Positions 6,376 to 15,362 of a DNA stretch of 27,976 bases are shown in pieces (within the stretch, counting starts at the first letter, position 1; each line of letters opens with the position of its first letter). Source of the DNA: an uncultured Pseudomonadota bacterium (GTDB taxonomy: Bacteria > Myxococcota_A > Polyangia > HGW-17). The position numbers and the translations under genes are program-made. The stretch is from positions 1-27,976 of the forward strand of contig CALKWH010000025.1 in assembly GCA_938004375.1 (NCBI GenBank), read 5' to 3'. The notes under the pieces were generated by a model. The model saw only the letters and a list, made by a program, of their open reading frames with translations. It was not told where the DNA came from and searched no databases.

Positions 6376-7953
6376 TCACTTCGAGCCGCCTGCGAGGCCG
6401 CCGATGGCGGAGCCGCCGAACATGAGCAGCGCCTTGAGGTCTTCGTCGGAGAAGCGGATCTGGGCGCCGATGTAGAAGTCCCGGCCGCCGCCGGCGCCGG
6501 TGCGCGGGCGCTCGTTCATCAGGTCGTCGACGCCGGCGACCAGGAACATGCGGCGGTAGAACTCCCACACCACGCCGAGCTTGAAGCGGGGGAAGAGGTT
6601 GGCCGAGAAGTCGAACAGGTCCGCGTGGACCGAGAGCCGGTTGTCCAGCAGGTGCAGGTCCATGCCGGCGCCCCCGGTGCTCTCCTTGATGCCGAACCGG
6701 AAGGTCAGGTAGTCGATCTTCTTCGCGAACATGAACGAGAAGCGGAACGAGTCCGTGACCATGAGCTCCTCGGTGCGCGACAGCGGCGGTCCCACCTCGG
6801 GGTTGTCGGTGCGCGTGACCGTGTACTTGGTGGAGCGCAGGCCGCGGGGGTCGTCGATGAGCTCGATGAGGTAGAACTTGTCCTCCCGAGGGTAGAGGGA
6901 CACCGAGATGTAGGTCTTCACGCTGTTGGCGATGAGGTTGTACTCGGTGCGCAGGCCGACGATGGCGTCGAGCCGCGTGAGGCCTCCCAGGAAGGTCTTG
7001 GCGTCGGAGGTGATCTGCTCGATGTTGTTGGCGATGGTGGCCGACGTGATGAAGCGGCCGATGGTGCCCTCGCCGTCCTTCATTTTCTTGGTCACCTCGG
7101 CGAGGTTGCCCGTGATCTCCTTGGTGTCGCCCACGATGGAGTCGTTCCCGGTGAGGTTCCGGTCGAGCTTCTCGATGAGCCGGTCCAGGCGCTCGAGGGA
7201 GGACTGGGCCGAGGTGCCCAGGCCGTCGATACGGCCGCCCGTGGTCTGCACGATCTGCCGCAGCTCCTTCGTGAGCTCGCGCACGTTGGCCAGGATGAGG
7301 TTCACGTCCCGCGGGGCGCCCGTGGTCACCGTCTTGATGTCGTCGGTGATGGAGTCGAGCTTGACCAGCAGCTGGTTGAGGGCCTTGGAGTTGGTGACGA
7401 TGGCGTCGTCGGTGTTGCGCACGAGCTGGGGGATGCCGGTGTTGGCCAGCTTGCGGATCTCGGCGACCAGGCCTTGGACTTCGGGGATGAGGTCGCCGGC
7501 GCGGTTGATGATGTCGCCGGTGGTGACCGGCTCCTCGACGAGCCGGATCTGGTCGCCGTCCCGGAGCCGCTTGTTCTTGCGGGGCTGGCCCGTCACGGGG
7601 TCCGCGCTCTCCTCGCTGCCGGGGTCGATCTCGAGGTAGAAGCCGCCCATGAGGCTGGTGCTCTTCTTCACCACCACGGCGTTCTCGTAGAGCACCACCC
7701 GCCGCTCGACGAAGATGTCGATGCGGGCCTTGCGGTCCTGCAGCCGCCGGTCGGTGATCTGGCCCACGCGCAGGCCGGCGATCTGGACCATGGACTTGTC
7801 CACGAGCCCGGTGGCGTCGTTGAGCAGCGCGTACACCGTGTAGCCCCGCGCGCCGCCGATGCCCTCGGTGACCACGTGCAGGCTGTACCAGATGCCGAAG
7901 GCCACGATGACGACGAACAAACCTACCTTGAAAGCGGCGCCGAGCTCCTTCAT
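6376..7953 (-). CDS. MlaD-type MCE-domain protein with long beta-rich C-terminus
   Basis: 525 residues. One N-terminal membrane helix (about 8-26) is followed by an MCE domain (about 38-112: YTVYALLNDATGL, VQIAGLRVGQI, STSLMGGFYLEI). Residues about 145-325 are helical with heptad-like Leu/Ile/Val spacing, reminiscent of MCE needle or coiled segments. Residues about 328-525 are rich in alternating hydrophobic strands (TYISVSLYP, FRFSFMFAKK, DFYIGAQIRF), like an outer-membrane barrel. MCE proteins carry phospholipids between membranes together with an MlaE permease and MlaF ATPase. It overlaps the ATPase gene by four bases (ATGA), so the two are one unit. E. coli MlaD is under 200 residues; this one is nearly three times as long. 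No permease gene is adjacent. Confidence 0.87.
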   Translation of the reverse strand: MKELGAAFKVGLFVVIVAFGIWYSLHVVTEGIGGARGYTVYALLNDATGLVDKSMVQIAGLRVGQITDRRLQDRKARIDIFVERRVVLYENAVVVKKSTSLMGGFYLEIDPGSEESADPVTGQPRKNKRLRDGDQIRLVEEPVTTGDIINRAGDLIPEVQGLVAEIRKLANTGIPQLVRNTDDAIVTNSKALNQLLVKLDSITDDIKTVTTGAPRDVNLILANVRELTKELRQIVQTTGGRIDGLGTSAQSSLERLDRLIEKLDRNLTGNDSIVGDTKEITGNLAEVTKKMKDGEGTIGRFITSATIANNIEQITSDAKTFLGGLTRLDAIVGLRTEYNLIANSVKTYISVSLYPREDKFYLIELIDDPRGLRSTKYTVTRTDNPEVGPPLSRTEELMVTDSFRFSFMFAKKIDYLTFRFGIKESTGGAGMDLHLLDNRLSVHADLFDFSANLFPRFKLGVVWEFYRRMFLVAGVDDLMNERPRTGAGGGRDFYIGAQIRFSDEDLKALLMFGGSAIGGLAGGSK

Positions 7954-8759
7954 GCGACCGTCTCCCGGCGTCCGAGGATGCCCGACACCTCGAGGAACTC
8001 CACCACGCGCGGGTGTTTCGACGCGAGGATCTCCTGCGGAGTGCCGATGTCGACGATCTTTCCCCCCCAGAGCATGCCCACGCGGTGGGCGATGCGGAAG
8101 GTGGAGGCCATGTCGTGGCTGATGACGACCGAGGTGACGCCCAGGGTGCGGTTGATGTGGGCGATCAGTTCGTCGACGTTCTTGGTCGCCACCGGATCCA
8201 GGCCGGTGGTGGGTTCGTCATAGAAGAGAATCTCGGGCTGCATCACGATGGCGCGGGCCAGACCCACGCGCTTACGCATCCCGCCGGAGAGCTCGGACGG
8301 GAACTTGTGCTCGATGCCGGGCAGGTCCACGCTCTCGAGGGCGGAGGCCACGATCTGGCGGATCTCGCGGCGCGATTTCTTCGTGTGCTCGACGAGGGGG
8401 AACGCGATGTTCTCGTACACCGTCATGGAGTCGAAGAGCGCGGCGTACTGGAAGACCATGCCGAACTTCGAGCGCAGCTTGTTCATTTGATAATCGGAGA
8501 GCGGCACTAGGTCGAGCCCGTCGACGAAGATGTGCCCGGCGTCGGGTTTCACGAGACCCATGAGGTGTTTCATGGTCACGCTCTTGCCCTGCCCCGAGCC
8601 GCCGATGATGATGTTGATCTTGCCGCGCTCGAGATCGAGGTCGAGGTCATCGAGCACCTTCTGCCCCCGGAAGCTCTTGGTGAGGCCCCGCACCCGGATC
8701 TGGAAGCGCTCGTCGCGGATGGCGGGGTTGTCTTCAGGAGGAGGAATAGGATAGTTCAT
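7950..8759 (-). CDS. MlaF-type ABC transporter ATPase
   Basis: 269 residues from ATG at 8759; a GTG at 8783 in frame is the alternative and neither has a clear ribosome site. Walker A GGSGQGKS (53-60), Q-loop Gln104, signature LSGGM (157-161), Walker B ILFYDEP (177-183) and His215 of the H-loop are all present, so it should hydrolyse ATP. GMRKRVGLARAI and the SDYQMNKLRSKFGMVFQ segment are typical of MlaF/Ttg2A ATPases that drive phospholipid movement with an MlaE-type permease and an MCE protein. The MCE protein follows immediately with an ATGA overlap. The permease that would complete the complex is not in this window. Confidence 0.9.
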   Translation of the reverse strand: MNYPIPPPEDNPAIRDERFQIRVRGLTKSFRGQKVLDDLDLDLERGKINIIIGGSGQGKSVTMKHLMGLVKPDAGHIFVDGLDLVPLSDYQMNKLRSKFGMVFQYAALFDSMTVYENIAFPLVEHTKKSRREIRQIVASALESVDLPGIEHKFPSELSGGMRKRVGLARAIVMQPEILFYDEPTTGLDPVATKNVDELIAHINRTLGVTSVVISHDMASTFRIAHRVGMLWGGKIVDIGTPQEILASKHPRVVEFLEVSGILGRRETVA

Positions 8760-8802
8760 GACAATGTGGTACAATAGCCGCACAAAAAACGCAAATATTC
8801 GA

Positions 8803-10800
8803 TCAGGGGCTGCCGAACTTGAAGTTCAGGTCCGTCCAATCGAGGTATTCATAATGTGCGAGGTTCAGCGGGGAGAGGATTACGAACTGATCCTCGCCGC
8901 CGACGCTGGAGCACTGGGGGCACGTGGACAGCAGGATGTCCAGGGTGGTGCCCTCGGAGTGGGTGGAGAAGGTGCCCGTGGCCTTCGGGGCCGTGCTCAG
9001 GGGCAGGCCGGCGCCGACCACGGAGAAGGGCACGCCGGTCAGTTGGTCGGGGAACAGGACGCTGAAGGTGAACGAGTAGGTCCCGGCCTCGTAGAAGGTG
9101 GACCGAATATCCAGCACCGAGCACACCCGGAGGCGGTTGTAGCCCAGATGCACGCCCAGGGTGTTCGGGTCGCGGAACAACTCGTAGTTCGGATAATCAA
9201 TGACCCAGAAGATGACCTCGGTCGTGCCCACGGGCGCGTCGACGGTGCCGACCGGACCCTCGTCGGCGTCGAACTGGCCGTTGCCGTTGTGGTCGGTGTA
9301 GACGACGGGGATCACCAGGTAGCCGGACACCGTGTCGCCCTGGGTGGTGAGCCAGGTGACTTTCCAGTCGTCGGCCTGCGTGCCCGTGAACACCGGAGGC
9401 ACCAGCGTGGCGTCGTAGGTGCCCTCGCTCACGGGGACGTCGGCCAGAAGCAGCAAGTTGTCGGGGTTCGCGCGCAGGGCGTCGAAGGGGCGCGACATCC
9501 AGGCCATGGGCGGCGTGTAGCCGGGCATGGCCGTGGCGTCGACGAGGTAGAAGGCCACACGGCCGGGATCCGCTGCGGTGGTGTCCGCACCGTGGAGGTG
9601 CAGTTCGTGGACCGGGCTGCGGCGGATGAAGGCGTCCAGGCTGTCCTGGAAGAAGTCCCAGTCCAGGGTTTCGGGCTCGTCGGCGATGGTGTCGACGAGC
9701 TTCCAGCCGAGCTGGCCGACGGGGTTCTCTCCGGTGGGCATCGCGTAGTGCAGCATGCCCGCGGACAGGCGCGCGCCCAGCAGTGGCTCACCCTCGTTCC
9801 AGGTGTAGTCGTCGTTGAGGTCGTCGTAGACCACGATCGGGAAGTAGTTGTACTTCACCTGTCGGAGGTCGTCGGTGAGGAGCATGACAGGGTCGGGAAT
9901 GATGGGGAGTGTCAGTTCGAAGTCGGCCGGTACAGGGCAGGGGCACACCGATTCGGAGGCCGCCTGGGCCAGGATCGGGGCGCCCAGATCGATGGTCACG
10001 CGGTCGGTCATGTTGAGCGCCATGGCCGCGACGCGGGCCGAGCGGAAGCCCAGCGGATACACCTGGGCATTGGAGACCGTGCCGGCCACCCGCGGACCAT
10101 AGAAGTCCACGTTGACGGACTTCGACCCCTCCACGCCGTCGAGCTGGACCCGGACCTCCTGGAGGCCGGAGTTCGGCGTGGTGGCGTCGGCTGTGAAGGT
10201 GCCGGAGGCGTTGGTGACGTAGGTAAGAATTGGGCTGCCGTCAAATAAAAGATCCGGGGCGTCGGTGCCGAGGGTGACGCTCGCCTCGGGGACGGGGCCG
10301 GTGGCGTCCTGCACGCTCACGCGCAGGCTGAAGGTGCCTCCCTCCCAGGTGTAGGTGGCGTCGAGCGGGGTGACTCCGGCGCTGAAGTCGAAGTCCACGA
10401 GCGCGGTGGCGTCGAGGGTCTCGTCCACGTCGGTGGCGGTGGAGGAAGTGGAGACATGCGCCAGGAGCTCCGCCCCGTCGAGCGCGGTCCCGACCACGGA
10501 GAAGACCGCGTCGCCGGCGGCGTCGGTGAGCGCGGACGCCGGTGTGACCGTGGAATAATGGTCGAGGTCCGACTCGAGGTGCACCGCCACGCCAGCGAGT
10601 GGCGCGCCGGCGTCATCGACGACGTGCACGGTCACCTCGGACGCGAGGCCCTTGGGATCCTTCTGATATTTGACCGGCCCCACCGTGATCGTCGACAGCT
10701 GCAGCGACGGCTGTGGCACGGATTTCTTGCCGCCGTCGTCGCAGGCCGAAGACGCGAACAGCAGGCAGACGAAAAGCATCGAAAAGCGCGGAAAATTCAT
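8803..10800 (-). CDS. Lipoprotein with Ig-like (invasin/Big-type) domains
   Basis: 665 residues. ATG at 10800 chosen because GGGAGGA precedes it and a signal peptide starts there; in-frame codons upstream to 10890 lack both. Lipobox SSAC, Cys20, followed by Asp-Asp. Two consecutive beta-sandwich-like modules, about 37-125 and 133-222, show the pattern of bacterial Ig-like domain 1 (VTVHVVDDAGAPLAGVAVHL... ALTDAAGDAVFSV; VSVQDATGPVPEASVTLG... TNASGTFTADA). The remaining ~440 residues are unrecognised; they contain two Asp/Asn-rich loops, DDLNDDYTWNEGE and DHNGNGQFDADEG, that look like calcium-binding EF-hand or dockerin-type loops, and a Cys pair near the end (CPQC). Probably exposed on the envelope. 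It stops 43 bp before the MlaF-type start on the same strand. Confidence 0.78.
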   Translation of the reverse strand: MNFPRFSMLFVCLLFASSACDDGGKKSVPQPSLQLSTITVGPVKYQKDPKGLASEVTVHVVDDAGAPLAGVAVHLESDLDHYSTVTPASALTDAAGDAVFSVVGTALDGAELLAHVSTSSTATDVDETLDATALVDFDFSAGVTPLDATYTWEGGTFSLRVSVQDATGPVPEASVTLGTDAPDLLFDGSPILTYVTNASGTFTADATTPNSGLQEVRVQLDGVEGSKSVNVDFYGPRVAGTVSNAQVYPLGFRSARVAAMALNMTDRVTIDLGAPILAQAASESVCPCPVPADFELTLPIIPDPVMLLTDDLRQVKYNYFPIVVYDDLNDDYTWNEGEPLLGARLSAGMLHYAMPTGENPVGQLGWKLVDTIADEPETLDWDFFQDSLDAFIRRSPVHELHLHGADTTAADPGRVAFYLVDATAMPGYTPPMAWMSRPFDALRANPDNLLLLADVPVSEGTYDATLVPPVFTGTQADDWKVTWLTTQGDTVSGYLVIPVVYTDHNGNGQFDADEGPVGTVDAPVGTTEVIFWVIDYPNYELFRDPNTLGVHLGYNRLRVCSVLDIRSTFYEAGTYSFTFSVLFPDQLTGVPFSVVGAGLPLSTAPKATGTFSTHSEGTTLDILLSTCPQCSSVGGEDQFVILSPLNLAHYEYLDWTDLNFKFGSP

Positions 10801-11094
10801 GAGGATTCCTCCCTGGAGGACTTGATAGCATTGCCGCCGGACCGAAGCAAGCTGAAGCCCCGGAAAGAAGCGGCTTCCGACTGCCGTCAATTCTGTTTAA
10901 ACTGGGATTATGTAGGATAATTTGCGACATGTGAGTTTTGGGGTTACCTTGGAATCACGGGCGGCATGGGGCCGCGCCGGACCAGGCACCCAAACGGTTT
11001 TCCAGGATTTTTGAGCGAGTATTTGAAGAAAATGAAAAATCAGCTAAAGTATCCCACGGAAGAACGGTCGGAGAGTCACTTGAAGCCTTTCCAG

Positions 11095-11910
11095 ATGCAA
11101 CTGACCTGGCAATTCGACGAGACGCCGCGCACGCTGGCCCGGCGTCGCGGGCCCAGCCCTGGGAGGCGGGCCGTCAAACCCGTCCCCCGCTTCGTGCAGC
11201 CCTCCCTCCCACTGCCGCAGCCGGTGGAGGAGAGCGACGCCGCCGTGCTGGAGCGGCGCATCCAGGCCCACATGATCGGCCGCCTCGAACTGACGGTCAC
11301 CGACAACCGCTCCTCGATCATCTCAGTGAAGCGGCTCGGCGGCGTCTTCAAGGTCCGGCTCCATCACATGTTCCTCGAGGCCGAGCCCCGCATCCTGCGG
11401 TCCCTGGGGCGCTACATCGAGAAGGCCGATGCCGAGAGCTCGACGATCCTCGAGCAGTACATCGAGGCCCACAGCGCGCTGATCCGCGAGCAGGCGCCCG
11501 CCGCCCGCGCCGAGGATCTGCGCACCCGCGGGCAGGTCCACGACCTCCAGGAGATCTACGACCGGCTCAACCGCAAGTATTTTTCCGGCGGGATCAAGGC
11601 GCGGGTCACCTGGGGCCGCGAGAACCCCGGCCCGGCCCGCCACCACCGCACCGCCAAGATGGGCACCTACTCCGTCGAGGATCGCGTGATCACCATCCAC
11701 CCGGCGCTGGACCGGCAGTTCGTGCCGCGCTTCTTCGTGGAGTCGGTGATGTACCACGAGATGCTCCACCAGGTCTACGGCGCCCCCGTGGTCAACGGCC
11801 GTCGCCAGTACCACTCGCCGGCCTTCCTGGCCGCCGAGCAGCGGTTCGAGCAGTTCCACATGGCCCGCCAGTGGGAGCAGGAGAACATCAACCGCCTGCT
11901 GTACTTCTGA
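11095..11910 (+). CDS. SprT-like zinc metalloprotease domain protein
   Basis: 271 residues from ATG at 11095; in-frame ATGs at 11032 and 10966 and a TTG at 11080 are alternatives. I prefer 11095 because upstream codons lose the strong G/C third-position bias and a promoter-like TTGAAG-16-TAAAGT lies in the AT-richer stretch around 11023-11050. Residues 1-45 are Arg/Pro-rich and probably disordered; 50-145 form an unassigned helical region. The SprT-like domain covers about 148-271: YDRLNRKYFSGGIKARVTWG, then HEMLH (221-225) giving His221, Glu222 and His225, with His240 as probable third zinc ligand. SprT-family proteins are intracellular zinc proteases related to eukaryotic Spartan; the substrate here is unknown. 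No signal peptide. Confidence 0.82.
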   Translation: MQLTWQFDETPRTLARRRGPSPGRRAVKPVPRFVQPSLPLPQPVEESDAAVLERRIQAHMIGRLELTVTDNRSSIISVKRLGGVFKVRLHHMFLEAEPRILRSLGRYIEKADAESSTILEQYIEAHSALIREQAPAARAEDLRTRGQVHDLQEIYDRLNRKYFSGGIKARVTWGRENPGPARHHRTAKMGTYSVEDRVITIHPALDRQFVPRFFVESVMYHEMLHQVYGAPVVNGRRQYHSPAFLAAEQRFEQFHMARQWEQENINRLLYF

Positions 11911-11925
11911 GCTCGCCGGAAGCCC

Positions 11926-11954
11926 TTGACATCCCCGCGGTCTTTGCATTCAAT
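11926..11954 (+). promoter_or_regulatory. Candidate sigma-70 promoter before the 12008 gene
   Basis: TTGACA at 11926-11931, 17-bp spacer, TTCAAT at 11949-11954 (four of six -10 bases). It is located 54 bp before the ATG at 12008 and just after the SprT-like stop, suggesting the 12008 gene has its own transcription start. Confidence 0.5.
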
Positions 11955-12007
11955 CTTACCCCTGACGCGGCCGCATCCATCCAAGGCCGGTCCACCGGGA
12001 GCCTCAC

Positions 12008-13513
12008 ATGTGGAATGATTTCCTGCACTCGTTCGTTCCGTCCTCCACGGCCTGGCACGGCCGCGTCCGCGCACTGGCGCACTGCGCGCCCCTGCTCGAG
12101 GCCGTCTCCAAGCGGAGTCCGCTGCCCCTGGTCCCCGTGCACACCTGGATCCTGCCCGCCGAGGCCGGCTGGGACTTCGTCGAGCAGAACCAGTTGAAGT
12201 GGGCCATCGACGCCGGCGTCGACGACGAGATCATCCGGCGCGAGTTCCTGCGGCACCCGCTGCCCGAGGCGGTGCGGGCCGAGCTGCGGACCTTCCTGCA
12301 GAACCGCCTGCCCGGCCTGCTGCTGGTGGACGCGGTCTTCAAGGGCGAGGACATGGGGCTTTCCCCGTATCCCCACCTGTTCCCGCGCAAGTACGTGGTC
12401 GATCCCAACTCCAGCCTGCTCGAGCGGCTGCGCGTGCTCGAGCAGAACATCAAGGAACTGATGAGCATGGTCTTCTTCACCGAGACCCGCAGGTGCCTCT
12501 CGGGCATCCTGCTGCCCCTCGAGGACTGGATGGTCTCCATCGCCGTGGCCGAGGTGGCGACCGCGCGGCGCGGGTCGTTCTATTACCCCGACATGACCGC
12601 AGTGGTCTGGAGCGGGGAGGGCACCGATCCCCGCGGCCTGCTCGTCCCGGGCTGGTGGGAGCCGCTGCACCCGCACTTCCCCACGCCGGCGACCTTCACC
12701 CCCGGCGGCGTCATCGGGCCGGGGCCCGCCAACCTGCTGGCCCTGGAGACGAAGATGGGTCTGGAGCGCATGCAGTTGATCCCGCGGCACCTGGCCAAGA
12801 CCCACGGCACCATGAACCTCACCACCGTCACCGAGGAGCAGGAGGTGACCGGCTCCAACGGTGCCTCCTCCCGCTCGTCGACCGCGCTGGTGGCGGGCTC
12901 CGGCAGCCCCCTGTCCGATCTGACCGCCGAGCTCATCGGGACGCTCACCGCCGGGCTCCAGATCCCCCTGGGCCTCCAGTTGCTGGTCCAGCCCGACGTC
13001 GCCACGGGAAAGAGCTGCGCCGCCCTGCTGAGCGTCAAGCCGTACACGCCGACCACGCTCACTCGCCCAATCTCACCGCCCATCACCGGCCTGCACGAGA
13101 AGATCCTCGAGGGGTGCCCCTCGGCGGGGGAGGGCTCGGCCTTCGCCCGGTACGTGCTGATCCTGGAGCAGGAGCCGGCCCCGGAAAGCCTGGGCGGGCT
13201 CGTGCACACCCTGCGCGCGCTCGAGGGCATGGGCGAGTCGGCCCTGGTCCTCTCGCACCGTCCGCTCCCGGCGGCCCTGCGGGAGCACGTGCAGTCCCGC
13301 GCGGTGGTCGCCGTCTGCGCGCCTGCCGCCGAAGACTCCGAGGCCCTGCGCCCCGGCCTGCTGCACTTCCAGAGCGACTGTTCGGCGGTGCGCCTGGAGA
13401 ACCTGCGCCAGAGCCTCACCCCCCTCGTCGTGCCCGACGGCCTGCCCTGGCACGTCGTCCCCAAGCCCATTCGCATGTCCGTGGAGGGCGGCCTCGGCGC
13501 CGCCTGGCTGTAG
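12008..13513 (+). CDS. Conserved-looking protein of unknown function, 501 residues
   Basis: ATG at 12008, with GGGAG 6 nt upstream; strong G/C third-position bias throughout supports a real gene. I do not recognise a family. There is no signal peptide or membrane helix, so it is probably cytoplasmic. Residues about 1-280 are mixed, Trp- and Pro-rich (PHLFPRKYVVDP, LVPGWWEPLHPHF), with a possible helical segment at 137-160; residues about 285-310 are a Ser/Thr-rich low-complexity linker (SSRSSTALVAGSGS); residues about 310-500 look like a second alpha/beta domain (LQLLVQPDVATG, YVLILEQEP, AVVAVCAP). No Walker, zinc or catalytic motif stands out. It shares the strand with the SprT-like gene 97 bp upstream and converges with pilT two bases away. 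Confidence 0.75.
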   Translation: MWNDFLHSFVPSSTAWHGRVRALAHCAPLLEAVSKRSPLPLVPVHTWILPAEAGWDFVEQNQLKWAIDAGVDDEIIRREFLRHPLPEAVRAELRTFLQNRLPGLLLVDAVFKGEDMGLSPYPHLFPRKYVVDPNSSLLERLRVLEQNIKELMSMVFFTETRRCLSGILLPLEDWMVSIAVAEVATARRGSFYYPDMTAVVWSGEGTDPRGLLVPGWWEPLHPHFPTPATFTPGGVIGPGPANLLALETKMGLERMQLIPRHLAKTHGTMNLTTVTEEQEVTGSNGASSRSSTALVAGSGSPLSDLTAELIGTLTAGLQIPLGLQLLVQPDVATGKSCAALLSVKPYTPTTLTRPISPPITGLHEKILEGCPSAGEGSAFARYVLILEQEPAPESLGGLVHTLRALEGMGESALVLSHRPLPAALREHVQSRAVVAVCAPAAEDSEALRPGLLHFQSDCSAVRLENLRQSLTPLVVPDGLPWHVVPKPIRMSVEGGLGAAWL

Positions 13514-13515
13514 CC

Positions 13516-14595
13516 CTAGACCTTCATGCCCGCCTTCTGCAGCAGGGAGACGAGCTCGTCGTAATCGGTGCAGCGCGCGACGGCGTCGTCGAGGGTGATC
13601 TGGTTGCCCGCGCACAGGAGCGCGAGGGACTGGTTCAGGGTGCGGATGCCCTGTTTCTGGCTGATCTGCATGATGGAGTACACCTGGTGGAGCTTGTCCT
13701 CGCGGATCAGGTTGCGGATGGCCTGGTTGGGGATCAGCAGCTCGTAGGCCAGCGCGCGGCCGGGCATGTTCTTCTTGGGCAAAAGCTGCTGGGAGATGAC
13801 GCCTTCGAGCACGAAGGAGATCTGGCCGCGGATCTGGTTGTGCTGGTGCGGCGGGAAGACGTCGATGATGCGGTTGATGGTCTGGATCGCGCTGTTGGTG
13901 TGCAGGGTGGAGAACACCATGTGGCCGGTCTCGGCGATCTCGAGGGCGGCCTCGATGGTCTCCTTGTCGCGCATCTCGCCCACGAGCACCACGTCGGGAT
14001 CCTGGCGCAGCAGGTAGCGCAGGGCGGCGTGGAACGAGTACGTGTCCTGGTGCATCTCGCGCTGGTTCACCAGGCTCTTCTTGTGCTTGTGCAGGTACTC
14101 GATGGGATCCTCGATGGTGACGATGTGGCAGCGCTTCTCGTTGTTGATGATGTCGAGCATGGCCGCGAGCGTCGTGCTCTTGCCCGAGCCGGTGGGGCCG
14201 GTGACCAGGAACAGGCCGCGGGTCTTGAAGCACAGCGGGCGGATGTCCGCCGAGGGCAGGCCCAGGCTGTCCAGCGGCGGGATCTCGAACGGGATGAAAC
14301 GGAACGCGCCCGCCACGGCGCCGCGCTGGTAGTAGACGTTGGCGCGGAAGCGGCCCAGGTTGGGCACGCCGAAGGAGCAGTCCACCTCGTGGTTCTTGGC
14401 GAGGATCTCCTTTTGCGGGTCGGTCAGCGCCTGGTGGCACAACTCCCGGGTGTTGTCCGGCAGCAGGTTGGCCGTCTTGAGCGGGATCAGGCGCCCGTCG
14501 ATGCGCAGCTGGGGTGGCGATCCGGTGGTGATGTGCAGATCCGAAGCCCGTTGTTCCATCATGGTGTGCAGCAGTTGGTGCAAAGTGAAGTCCAT
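13516..14595 (-). CDS. pilT: PilT, type IV pilus retraction ATPase
   Basis: 359 residues from ATG at 14595, chosen for AAGGAG about 9 nt upstream and normal PilT length; an in-frame ATG at 14622 would add nine residues. N-terminal PAS-like region with RASDLHIT, as in PilT/PilU. Walker A GPTGSGKST (133-141), Asp box VTIEDPIEY, Walker B VVLVGEMRD and His box TGHMVFSTLHTNSA are intact. The C-terminal segment has GRALAYELLIPN, close to the AIRNLIRE motif typical of PilT. It powers pilus disassembly and twitching motility at the inner-membrane face. No other pilus gene is in the window, which is common for pilT. Its stop is two bases from that of the convergent 12008 gene. Confidence 0.93.
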   Translation of the reverse strand: MDFTLHQLLHTMMEQRASDLHITTGSPPQLRIDGRLIPLKTANLLPDNTRELCHQALTDPQKEILAKNHEVDCSFGVPNLGRFRANVYYQRGAVAGAFRFIPFEIPPLDSLGLPSADIRPLCFKTRGLFLVTGPTGSGKSTTLAAMLDIINNEKRCHIVTIEDPIEYLHKHKKSLVNQREMHQDTYSFHAALRYLLRQDPDVVLVGEMRDKETIEAALEIAETGHMVFSTLHTNSAIQTINRIIDVFPPHQHNQIRGQISFVLEGVISQQLLPKKNMPGRALAYELLIPNQAIRNLIREDKLHQVYSIMQISQKQGIRTLNQSLALLCAGNQITLDDAVARCTDYDELVSLLQKAGMKV

Positions 14596-14767
14596 CCGGC
14601 GCTCTCCTTGGGGCGGCATCATACGCCGGATCGCCTGGCTGTTTCAATGAGGATGTGGACGTGGCACCCCATGCGGGGCGTTCCCGATTTTTCTGGACTC
14701 TTTTTCCCGGTAGCGGGCACTGTGTGCCGCGGTCGGTGCGTCTTCCCCCCGGCCGGGAGGTATCAAC

Positions 14768-15340
14768 ATGAAAAAGACATTATTCATCCTGTTCCTGACC
14801 TTGTCCCTCTCGTTCACCCTGGCCGCCTGCGACGACGACGATGGCGGCGGGTTCGACGCCGGCGCGTGGTGCGCGGAGACCTGCCAGAAGACCGTGGAGT
14901 GCGCGCTGGGGCCCACCCTGGACGAGTGCACCGCCGAGTGCGAGGAGATGGCGGCCAACATGCTTTCGGACTACGTCGACGCCTACGGGACCTGCCTGCT
15001 CGACGCCGAGTGCGCGGAGTTGAACGCGGACGCGATGATGTGCGTCGAGAGCGCCGAGCCCCTGTGCACCACCGACACCGCCGAGTACAACCGGGCCGCC
15101 TGCCTGAAGATCCTGGAGTGCGACGGCAACACGGAGCCCACCGAGGACGAGCTCACCCAGTGCATCACCCGGCAGCACGGCGACGGCGACATGATCAAGT
15201 GCTTCAAGCCCGCCCTGGTGCAGCGGACCATCGACTGCATCGAGGCCGCCGAGTCCTGCTCCCCCGCCCCCGTCGCCACCTGCGTCTACGACCTGCTCGG
15301 CCTGGAGCTGGGCACCGGCAGCAACAACCAGCCGCAGTAG
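14768..15340 (+). CDS. Small Cys-rich lipoprotein
   Basis: 190 residues, ATG at 14768 after GGGAGGT at 7-8 nt. Signal peptide MKKTLFILFL... with lipobox LAAC (Cys21) followed by Asp-Asp-Asp-Asp-Gly-Gly-Gly. The mature part is acidic and contains 16 cysteines besides the lipidated one, spaced mostly 3-15 residues apart within predicted helices (WCAETC, VECALGPTLDEC, CTAEC). This spacing suggests repeated alpha-helical hairpins held by disulfides, in the periplasm or on the cell surface. I do not recognise the family. Divergent from pilT; converges across an inverted-repeat-rich spacer on the large Cys-rich lipoprotein gene. Confidence 0.8.
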   Translation: MKKTLFILFLTLSLSFTLAACDDDDGGGFDAGAWCAETCQKTVECALGPTLDECTAECEEMAANMLSDYVDAYGTCLLDAECAELNADAMMCVESAEPLCTTDTAEYNRAACLKILECDGNTEPTEDELTQCITRQHGDGDMIKCFKPALVQRTIDCIEAAESCSPAPVATCVYDLLGLELGTGSNNQPQ

Positions 15341-15362
15341 GGGAAAACGCGGCCCCGGGTCT

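Noticed and set aside
4094..6475. Open frame of 793 codons on the plus strand
   Set aside because: Antisense to both aminotransferases, whose PLP motifs are intact on the minus strand.
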